DNA from: Flavipsychrobacter stenotrophus | Lineage (GTDB): Bacteria > Bacteroidota > Bacteroidia > Chitinophagales > Chitinophagaceae | Assembly (NCBI GenBank): GCA_947371715.1 | Contig: CANBQQ010000244.1 | Coordinates: forward strand, 1 to 5,516 | DNA: 5,516 nucleotides | Direction of reading: 5' to 3' | In this document: positions 1 to 5,231 of the stretch, one piece after another | Numbering within the stretch: the first letter of the stretch is position 1 | Layout of the letters: each line of letters starts with the position of its first letter | Notes under the pieces: model-generated | Database searches by the model: none | What the model saw: only the letters and a program-made list of their open reading frames with translations | What the model was told of the DNA's origin: nothing | Translations under genes and position numbers: made by a program

Positions 1-1341
1 GGAGTTAAAACAATAACCATCGTGCTTACTTCAGCCTCCATATGTGGCGTGATCGATTCTATTACCATTTCTCTGATAGATGCGCCATTTGCTTCTATCA
101 CCTCGCCTGATACTATCATCTGTGCGGGGAATTCATACGCCATTAACACTGCAGGTACTGCAGGACTTTCTTATGCATGGACGCCAGCCGCCACACTAAG
201 CAGCGCGGTTGCTGCCAGCCCTACAGCTACACCGATTGCCAGTACGACCTATACCATGAGTGCCACACTTGCAGGATCACACTGTCCGGTGATCACCGAT
301 ATGATAACGGTGAATGTTGAAAATCCATCTTTCACCATTCTTACCCCCGACACCACCATCTGCGAAGGTTCGGCATTCACCATTCGTGTGAACGGCCCTG
401 CTGCGTATGGCTACAGCTGGAGCCCGGCGGCAGGCTTGAGCAATCCGTTTGTAAAAGAACCCTTTGCTACACCGTTGACAACAACTACTTACACCGCCAC
501 AGCCACTACCACACATAGCTGCACAGCCACTCAGCAGGTAACAGTTACTGTCTTGCCGTTCAACTTTACTATCAACACCCGCGATACTTCTATTTGCGAG
601 GGGTTTACCATCAACCTGAATGCTACAGTATCTCCCGCAGGTGCTTACACTTACCTATGGACAGGCCCCAACGGCTATAGCTCACCATTCCTGAATGGAG
701 TGATCACCACGGCCACCAGCCTGAACGAGGGCAACTACCACCTGGTTGTGACCAATGCAGGCGGCTGCTTTGCAACTGCTAATGAGCACATAACAGTATT
801 TGCCATTTCCAACACGCCTATACAAGCATCGCCAATAGTGGTTTGCCAGTATTCCCCGGCTATGCCTTTGATAGTAGATAATTACAACAACCTGCTTTGG
901 TATTCCGACGTGAGCGACACTACCCCATCAGTCGCCGCACCATATGTAACTACCGACACTATTGGCGTGCAACACTTCTATACCTCGCAGATCTCTTTCC
1001 AGACCAACTGCGTAGGACCAAAAGAACAGGTAGACGTAACTGTAGAATCATGCTGCAACGGACCGATCATCATACCAAGTGCGTTCACACCCAATGGCGA
1101 CGGACATAATGATGTATTGAGAGTAGTAAGATCCGGCGACTATGCGCTTACCGAATTTCATATCTACGACCGCTGGGGCACACTCATCTTCACATCGACC
1201 GACGAGACCCCGGGATGGGATGGCACCGTAAATGGCCAACCCGCCGACATGGGCACGTACTACTATTCATTGGTAGTTAACTGCCGACATTCGGATAAGC
1301 ATCCGATACTGAGGAAGGGAGATATAACGCTGATAAGGTAG
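1..1341 (+). CDS. Modular secreted protein with Ig/PKD-like repeats and T9SS type B (gliding-motility-associated) C-terminal domain; 5'-truncated
   Basis: The frame is open from the first base, so this is the last 446 codons of a longer gene; the GTG at 22 is an internal codon, not a credible start. Three tandem modules of 78-80 residues each open with D-T-x-I-C (codons at 109, 349 and 583), carry a Y-x-W core and end in a V-T-V-like strand, as in PKD/Ig-like domains of Bacteroidota surface proteins. A fourth Ig-like module (about 802-1053) has the pattern LLWYSD and paired cysteines. The last 89 residues (from about 1072) are a CHU_C/TIGR04131-type domain: PSAFTPNGDG, then FHIYDRWG, W-D-G, and G-T-Y-Y-Y. 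This domain family directs cargo through the outer membrane by T9SS and attachment to the cell surface. The N-terminal functional part, perhaps an enzyme or adhesin, is outside the window, so the role is unknown. The gene converges on the membrane protein at 1571-2347. Family is confident; function is not. Confidence 0.93.
   Translation, partial: GVKTITIVLTSASICGVIDSITISLIDAPFASITSPDTIICAGNSYAINTAGTAGLSYAWTPAATLSSAVAASPTATPIASTTYTMSATLAGSHCPVITDMITVNVENPSFTILTPDTTICEGSAFTIRVNGPAAYGYSWSPAAGLSNPFVKEPFATPLTTTTYTATATTTHSCTATQQVTVTVLPFNFTINTRDTSICEGFTINLNATVSPAGAYTYLWTGPNGYSSPFLNGVITTATSLNEGNYHLVVTNAGGCFATANEHITVFAISNTPIQASPIVVCQYSPAMPLIVDNYNNLLWYSDVSDTTPSVAAPYVTTDTIGVQHFYTSQISFQTNCVGPKEQVDVTVESCCNGPIIIPSAFTPNGDGHNDVLRVVRSGDYALTEFHIYDRWGTLIFTSTDETPGWDGTVNGQPADMGTYYYSLVVNCRHSDKHPILRKGDITLIR
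109..801 (+). repeat. Three tandem Ig/PKD-like protein modules within the T9SS cargo gene
   Basis: These are protein-level repeats: modules start at 109, 349 and 583 with DTIICAG, DTTICEG and DTSICEG, giving spacings of 240 and 234 bases. Modules 1 and 2 are closest, sharing the pattern Y-x-W-(T/S)-P-A-A-x-L-S and a TTTYT-like segment; module 3 has G-P-N-G instead and is more diverged. Each module has a second cysteine near its end (SHC, HSC, GGC) that could pair with the first; that is an inference. At the DNA level the copies are well diverged, so this is old domain duplication rather than a recent tandem repeat. Confidence 0.8.
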
Positions 1342-1352
1342 GCGCGTGCCAC

Positions 1353-1385
1353 GCAGCCGCAATGCTGCAAGACAAGAGATTTTTT
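1353..1385 (+). terminator. Possible weak intrinsic terminator after the T9SS cargo gene
   Basis: A 5-bp stem GCAGC (1353-1357) / GCTGC (1364-1368) with a 6-base loop begins 11 bases after the stop. The T run (1380-1385) is 11 bases beyond the stem, further than in a canonical terminator. An overlapping perfect palindrome GCGTG-C-CACGC (1344-1354) could form instead. Termination is plausible at this convergent junction but the structure is poor. Confidence 0.3.
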
Positions 1386-1427
1386 AAATACACAAGCAGA
1401 TCGTATCCTCACTAATGCTACACTGGT

Positions 1428-1444
1428 CGAGGCGTCTCGCTTCG
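1428..1444. repeat. REP-like palindrome sharing the GCG-TCT-CGC core
   Basis: CGAGGCG-TCT-CGCTTCG forms a 7-bp stem (one G-T pair) around a 3-base loop. It has the same 17-base architecture and the same GCG-TCY-CGC core as the palindromes at 1456-1472 and 1513-1529, but different outer bases that keep pairing. That pattern suggests a family of short palindromes maintained as hairpins. It lies between two convergent genes. Confidence 0.5.
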
Positions 1445-1455
1445 TCCTAGCACAT

Positions 1456-1569
1456 GCAAGCGTCCCGCTTGCGAATAACCCCGCTCTCCTTACTCACTCC
1501 CACTCTGCTTCAGCAAGCGTCTCGCTTGCGAATAAACCCGCTCTCTATACTCACTCCCGCTCTGCTTCA
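1456..1569. repeat. Two tandem 57-bp repeats, each led by a perfect 7-bp-stem palindrome
   Basis: Copy 1 is 1456-1512 and copy 2 is 1513-1569; by direct comparison they match at 52 of 57 positions. Each starts with a palindrome, GCAAGCG-TCC-CGCTTGC in copy 1 and GCAAGCG-TCT-CGCTTGC in copy 2, followed by GCGAATAA-like sequence and a pyrimidine-rich tail ending CTCTGCTTCA. Copy 2 ends one base before the TAA of the minus-strand membrane gene, so the repeats would lie in that gene's 3' untranslated region and also downstream of the plus-strand gene. They may act as bidirectional 3'-end hairpins or be remnants of a dispersed palindromic element. Because 57 is a multiple of three, reading frames stay open across them, which creates spurious ORFs. 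Confidence 0.85.
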
Positions 1570-1570
1570 G

Positions 1571-2347
1571 TTAGTATCCGTTCGCACTGCGCTCTGTCTC
1601 CTCGCTCTCTTCACCGCCCTGCGCCTTCTGCCACTTCTCATAAATTACCCCGAATACCTTAGCGAATAAAAGGAGAATACCCGTAAAGGCAGCCAGCATC
1701 TTAAACTCCCAGAACACCGGATTTGCAGGAAACAACATCTTTAATACAGGGAAACCAACAAACAGGTAAATGCCAATCGCCCCCACTATCCCACCCGCCA
1801 AGCGCCATGCAGCCTTGCGCTTATCAGACGGGCTTTGGGTATATACCGGTGTCTTCTTTTCATAGCCCAGCGGCACTTCCGGCTCGGGATTCTTTATATA
1901 GTAGAGTTCCACAGCATCCCAAATATCCCTGCCCATCGCTTCCATATCTTCCTTGCCGGTCACATACATATTGAACTGGTTATAGACCACATCGCTGCCA
2001 TCTTTCAGCAGCAAAGCATAGGTGCGTGAGATACGACTGGCAATGTATTCATGGTCCTCTATGTCTTTGAAGTGAATCTCTTTATCATCCTGCTTGCTGA
2101 GCAGGTAATGCTTCATCCACCGCATATGCAGGCGGTCATTCATCACGATGGTTTCTATCTGGCCCGATGAAAATACCCGCATCAGCAGGTACGACAGCGA
2201 CACCATTTCTGCCAGGTATATCAGCAATATCAGCCACACATTCATCAGCCCCGATAACGAGAACACTATTATCATTCCTATAAAAGAACTGATAATAAAC
2301 GCCACCATCCGCGAGAATGGATCTGATACAGAAGTACGGTAGGTCAT
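1571..2347 (-). CDS. Hypothetical membrane protein, four predicted helices with a central soluble domain
   Basis: I do not recognise this 258-residue protein. Two hydrophobic segments lie near the N terminus (about 14-34 and 37-57). A polar domain follows (about 60-180), rich in alternating strand-like stretches such as IETIVMNDRLHMRW and YALLLKDGSDVVY, which could be a PH-like fold; that is only an inference. Two more hydrophobic segments lie at about 183-205 and 217-236. With two hairpin pairs, the middle domain and both ends should be on the same side, probably the cytoplasm. The start is the only choice: no start codon lies between it and an in-frame TAA at 2372-2374. The acidic tail (EESEETERSANGY, 1574-1612) is encoded in DNA resembling a decayed copy of the adjacent 57-bp repeat. 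It stands alone: convergent with the gene at 1-1341 and separated from the peptidase by 563 bp and a terminator. Confidence 0.8.
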   Translation of the reverse strand: MTYRTSVSDPFSRMVAFIISSFIGMIIVFSLSGLMNVWLILLIYLAEMVSLSYLLMRVFSSGQIETIVMNDRLHMRWMKHYLLSKQDDKEIHFKDIEDHEYIASRISRTYALLLKDGSDVVYNQFNMYVTGKEDMEAMGRDIWDAVELYYIKNPEPEVPLGYEKKTPVYTQSPSDKRKAAWRLAGGIVGAIGIYLFVGFPVLKMLFPANPVFWEFKMLAAFTGILLLFAKVFGVIYEKWQKAQGGEESEETERSANGY

Positions 2348-2366
2348 AAGGGTACGATAACAGTCA

Positions 2367-2374
2367 CAAAATTA
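2367..2374 (-). promoter_or_regulatory. Candidate -7 promoter element for the membrane protein gene
   Basis: On the minus strand this reads TAATTTTG, an exact match to the Bacteroidota -7 form TAnnTTTG, 19 bases before the ATG at 2347. No clear TTTG lies at the usual 19-base distance further upstream, so only half the promoter is supported. The implied leader is very short (about 10-15 bases) and has no Shine-Dalgarno sequence, as is common in this phylum. Confidence 0.4.
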
Positions 2375-2475
2375 CCGCAAATATTACAAATGGGAATTGG
2401 TGGATTTTATAAATCAACTAACCCTGTTAATGTCGATCAATATGAAAAACCGGCACTTAACGGAATCAGCAAACA

Positions 2476-2630
2476 TCAGTTGCCACGACCTTCAGGTCGT
2501 GGATAAAATACAAAAGTAAAAAGGCTTTAGCCGAAATACTACGTAATACTATATGACCATCATTTGCCATTTTGGCTAAAGCCCTTTTTAAATTATCTAT
2601 TCACCACGACCTGAAGGTCGTGGCAATTGA
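2476..2630. repeat. 155-bp nested inverted-repeat element (MITE-like or paired REP-like)
   Basis: The outer arms are CCACGACCTTCAGGTCGTGG (2483-2502) and its exact reverse complement (2604-2623). Each arm is itself a hairpin with a 9-bp stem and 2-base loop. Pairing extends outward through TTG/CAA and then TCAG/TTGA with one mismatch. Nested inside are AAAAAGGCTTTAGCC (2518-2532) and GGCTAAAGCCCTTTTT (2574-2589), which pair with one bulged base; the GGCTTTAGCC core is also a small palindrome. The 41-base centre has no coding capacity. No transposase gene and no clear target-site duplication is visible, so this would be a non-autonomous element, possibly moved by an IS200-like or REP-associated transposase encoded elsewhere (inference). 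The GC stems flanked by A and T runs might also stop transcription in both directions. Confidence 0.75.
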
Positions 2631-2741
2631 CATCTGCCTTGAAACATATGCTTTTATTGGAGTAGTAAAGGGCAACCGGGGTATTACCCTCCCAACCCGA
2701 TGACTGTTGGTCAGAAGATACAACGGCGGCAACCCTAAAAC
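2631..2741. other. Unassigned intergenic stretch
   Basis: About 110 bases between the inverted-repeat element and the terminator. I see no gene with a start codon. There are small pairing possibilities (GGGTA-T-TACCC near 2678-2688; CCAAC/GTTGG flanking nine bases near 2692-2710), too weak for an RNA call. A start-less open frame crosses it on the minus strand (2593-2790). The other part of the 563-bp gap not covered by an entry, 2375-2475, is AT-rich and shows nothing recognisable. Confidence 0.4.
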
Positions 2742-2743
2742 AC

Positions 2744-2777
2744 AAAAAACAGCCGCCTCGTTTCTGAAGCGGCTGTT
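2744..2777 (-). terminator. Strong intrinsic terminator of the S46 peptidase transcript, possibly bidirectional
   Basis: A perfect 9-bp stem AACAGCCGC (2748-2756) / GCGGCTGTT (2769-2777) encloses a 12-base loop. On the minus strand the GC-rich stem runs straight into six T (complement of 2744-2749), the standard intrinsic terminator form, 134 bases past the peptidase stop. On the plus strand the stem is followed by TTCTTTT, so weaker termination in that direction is possible. It separates the peptidase from the membrane protein gene downstream. Confidence 0.85.
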
Positions 2778-2808
2778 CTTTTGCTATCTCTTATATTAAC
2801 ATGGCCTC

Positions 2809-2900
2809 GCATTCCATCGCATTCCATCACATTCCATCACATTTCTTCCACATTCCATCACATTTCTTCCACATTGCCGCATTAATTATCACATTCCACC
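2809..2900. repeat. 10/11-bp tandem repeat array in the 3' untranslated region of the peptidase gene
   Basis: The units, on the plus strand, are GCATTCCATC twice (2809-2828), ACATTCCATC (2829-2838), ACATTTCTTCC (2839-2849), ACATTCCATC (2850-2859), ACATTTCTTCC (2860-2870), then decayed units ACATTGCCGC and, at 2891-2900, ACATTCCACC. The pair ACATTCCATC + ACATTTCTTCC makes a higher-order 21-base unit present twice. The array starts 11 bases past the peptidase stop (transcription runs right to left) and ends before its terminator. Units are too short and have no spacers, so this is not CRISPR. Because 21 is a multiple of three, minus-strand frames stay open; one is a 28-codon frame discussed in the findings. 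Simple replication slippage explains the array; a role in RNA stability is speculative. Confidence 0.8.
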
Positions 2901-2910
2901 CATTGAGCCA

Positions 2911-5106
2911 TTACTTACGTATTTCCATTTCCTTGATCAGGTTATCGGCATGACCCATTTTATCTATGAGGAACAAGATGTAGCGGATATCGCACACAAT
3001 TGTTCTCTTATACTTACGATCGAAAGCGATATCACCACTCATAGCTTCCCAGTTACCATCAAATGCGGCACCTATCAACTCACCATTACCATTGATACAT
3101 GGGCTACCAGAGTTACCACCGGTAATGTCATTATTAGTGATAAAGCAGGTGTGCAACTTACCATCAGCGTCGGCATACATACCATAGTCCTTAGCCTTGT
3201 ACAGGTTCACCAGGTCTGCAGGTACATCAAAATCTTCATCACCCGCTTTGTACTTAGCCATCAGGCCATCCATTGTAGTGAAGTAGTTGTAGTGTACACC
3301 ATCTTGCGGCTCATAGCCCAATACGCTGCCATAAGTAATACGCATGGTAGAGTTAGCATCCGGATAGAACATCTTATCCTCCTTCCAAACCATCATCTCA
3401 CGCAGGTATTCCTTAGCCAGTTCCGCCTTGCGGTAGTTAAATGCTTCTACCTTAGGCGCATACTTCTTGTAGTTGTTGGCAAAACTGTAAGCATACAATA
3501 CTGCAGCATCATTCTTCAATGCGGCAAAAGTTGGTGCTTCGCAGAACTTGTTAAACGAAACGCTATCTGTTAAGAAAGTGTGGCTGTACACATACGCAGC
3601 ATAAGACTCATAGGTGGTTCCCATAAAGCAAGGCAGTTCGCCCTTCTTTGGCTTAGCACAGCTCTTCTTGCCTACACACTCCTTGTTGAAGATAACATTA
3701 GCATAGATATCAGGCATCTGGGTCTTGTCTACATTCTCGTAAAACATCTTGGTCATCTGTGCAAACAGGTCCATATCGGTAGCCTTCTCATAATCATGAG
3801 CAGCAGCGCGGTAAGCGGTCTGTGCATTGGTTATGTATTTCTTCACGCTATCAGCATCAGGCTTAGGGTTCTTATCGTAATAGTCATACAGTGGCTTCAA
3901 CGCTACTGCCATGCGCGACATAGCACTTGCACGGAAACACTCTCCATAATAAGTAGCATGCTTGGCATACGGCTTATAATCATCAAATGCCAGTTCGAAC
4001 TTACTCATCAGCCCTGCATCCATGCCCTGTGTAGCACGTGCCCAGGTGGTAAACTTATCTTCGCTCTTCTTCTTCTTTTCAACTACGTTCAGGCGCTTCA
4101 ACTGCTCGGTCTGACCGATAAAGTACTTCCAGTAGTTAGCTATTTTACTGTAAAGGCCGGTCAGCTGCAGGTAAGTCTTCTTATCTGCATCCATATGCTT
4201 CTTCATAATGTTCAGGCGCAGATCGCGGATGGCTACGATAGAAGGATTAACCGTATTGATGGCCAGATCTACACCATAGCTCACCTCATAACGGTTGGTA
4301 CGGCCGGGGTAACCCATCACCATAGCATAGTCGCCTTCTTTTTGTCCCTTTACCGATACCGGCAGATACTTACCGGGGTGGTAAGGCACATTGCTGGCTG
4401 CATATGGCTTAGGGTTGTTGTTACTGTCTGCATAGATACGGAACATAGAGAAATCTGCAGTATGGCGTGGCCACATCCAGTTGTCTATATCGCCGCCATA
4501 CTTACCCAGGCTGCGCGGAGGATTGCCAACCAGCCTTACATCGGTATAACGCTTGTATATCAGCAGAAAATACTGATTACCATTAAAGTACTCTTTTACA
4601 TTGGCTACATACTTACCCTTCTTGCCTTCGCGCTCTTCTATTACCTTGCGCACAGCATCAAAAGCCTTGGTATACTCAGCACCGGTAGTGCCGTTTACCG
4701 CCATCTTTACTTCGTTGGTCACATCTTCCATGCGCTGCAGGAACAGTGCGGTAACACCCTGTGCAGGCATTTCCTCGCTCAGGCTATGCGCCCAGAAACC
4801 ATTATCCAGCAGATTACGGTCTACAGTACTCAGCGCGGCAATAGCATCATAACCACAGTGGTGGTTAGTCAACAACAGGCCATTAGAAGAGATCATTTCG
4901 GCAGTGCAACCACCACCAAACTGCAGAATGGCATCCTTCATGCTGCTGTGATTAATGCTGTACAGGTCTTCCTTGGTGAGCTTCAGGCCCAGGCGCTGCA
5001 TCTCATCATAATTCTTACCAATAAGCATAGGTATCCACATACCCTCATCTGCCCTTGCGCCCATCATACCGATAACGGCAACAAAAAGTAAAAGTGTTTT
5101 CTTCAT
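2911..5106 (-). CDS. Family S46 dipeptidyl-peptidase, DPP7-type specificity
   Basis: This complete 731-residue serine peptidase removes dipeptides from the N terminus of oligopeptides, probably in the periplasm, feeding dipeptide uptake. The signal peptide is MKKTLLLFVAVIGMMGARA, cut after A19, leaving the family-typical DEGMW end. The chymotrypsin-like triad is H83 (TNHHCGY), D218 (WMWPRHTADF) and S666 (GGNSGSP). N209, W210 and D683 fit the substrate amino-terminus binding residues known in S46. In DPP7/DPP11 of Porphyromonas the residues 16 and 18 after the serine set P2 and P1 preference; here they are F682 and G684. Glycine marks DPP7 (hydrophobic P1), whereas arginine or serine marks DPP11 (Asp/Glu). 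The central helical region is intact. C67 and C84 could form a disulfide, and a lysine-rich loop carries C477, C483 and C493. The start is fixed by an in-frame TAA four codons upstream. Length is normal for the family. It is probably monocistronic, with its own promoter and terminator. Confidence 0.96.
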   Translation of the reverse strand: MKKTLLLFVAVIGMMGARADEGMWIPMLIGKNYDEMQRLGLKLTKEDLYSINHSSMKDAILQFGGGCTAEMISSNGLLLTNHHCGYDAIAALSTVDRNLLDNGFWAHSLSEEMPAQGVTALFLQRMEDVTNEVKMAVNGTTGAEYTKAFDAVRKVIEEREGKKGKYVANVKEYFNGNQYFLLIYKRYTDVRLVGNPPRSLGKYGGDIDNWMWPRHTADFSMFRIYADSNNNPKPYAASNVPYHPGKYLPVSVKGQKEGDYAMVMGYPGRTNRYEVSYGVDLAINTVNPSIVAIRDLRLNIMKKHMDADKKTYLQLTGLYSKIANYWKYFIGQTEQLKRLNVVEKKKKSEDKFTTWARATQGMDAGLMSKFELAFDDYKPYAKHATYYGECFRASAMSRMAVALKPLYDYYDKNPKPDADSVKKYITNAQTAYRAAAHDYEKATDMDLFAQMTKMFYENVDKTQMPDIYANVIFNKECVGKKSCAKPKKGELPCFMGTTYESYAAYVYSHTFLTDSVSFNKFCEAPTFAALKNDAAVLYAYSFANNYKKYAPKVEAFNYRKAELAKEYLREMMVWKEDKMFYPDANSTMRITYGSVLGYEPQDGVHYNYFTTMDGLMAKYKAGDEDFDVPADLVNLYKAKDYGMYADADGKLHTCFITNNDITGGNSGSPCINGNGELIGAAFDGNWEAMSGDIAFDRKYKRTIVCDIRYILFLIDKMGHADNLIKEMEIRK

Positions 5107-5128
5107 TTGTCTTATTTAAAAATATGCG

Positions 5129-5159
5129 CAAATATAGGCTCTATACTCCATTTATCATA
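5129..5159 (-). promoter_or_regulatory. Bacteroidota-type promoter of the S46 peptidase gene
   Basis: On the minus strand, TATATTTG (5129-5136) matches the -7 form TAnnTTTG exactly. Exactly 19 bases upstream lies TATG (5156-5159), one mismatch from the -33 TTTG. The predicted transcript would begin near 5122, giving an AT-rich leader of about 16 bases without a Shine-Dalgarno sequence. No operator-like palindrome is evident nearby, so regulation is unknown. Confidence 0.6.
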
Positions 5160-5231
5160 TGGCAGAAAAAGGGGGAGATTAAGGCCGAAACACCAACACA
5201 CCAAATAATTGAATATATTTATGATGTTTCT

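Noticed and set aside
897..1239. Short frames on both strands within the T9SS cargo gene, including 897-1109 plus and 1048-1239 minus
   Set aside because: They overlap the C-terminal sorting domain and Ig-like module, which are clearly coding in frame 1.
1456..1569. Possible CRISPR array or attachment site from the palindromic repeat units
   Set aside because: Only two copies, and the sequence between the palindromes is itself repeated at high identity, unlike spacers. No integrase is visible.
1454..1669. A 71-codon plus-strand frame with the repeated peptide QASRLRI
   Set aside because: It is the translation of the two 57-bp tandem repeats plus antisense of the membrane protein gene; the period being a multiple of three keeps the frame open. 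No coding signal.
1835..2342. Several plus-strand frames of 64-83 codons opposite the membrane protein gene
   Set aside because: They are shadows of the minus-strand gene, overlap each other, and lack start-region or domain support.
2641..2741. Structured RNA or riboswitch
   Set aside because: Only 5-bp hairpins with no conserved riboswitch core recognised, and it lies downstream of the peptidase terminator rather than in a leader of the next gene.
2809..2900. Possible CRISPR array
   Set aside because: Units are 10-11 bases and directly adjacent with no unique spacers, and there are no cas genes. It is a simple tandem repeat.
3580..5091. A 503-codon plus-strand open frame antisense to the peptidase gene, with a further 207-codon frame at 2950-3573
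   Set aside because: The minus-strand frame encodes a complete S46 peptidase with signal peptide and catalytic triad. The antisense products have low-complexity Ile/Leu/His-rich composition, no domain and arise from codon bias in the real gene.
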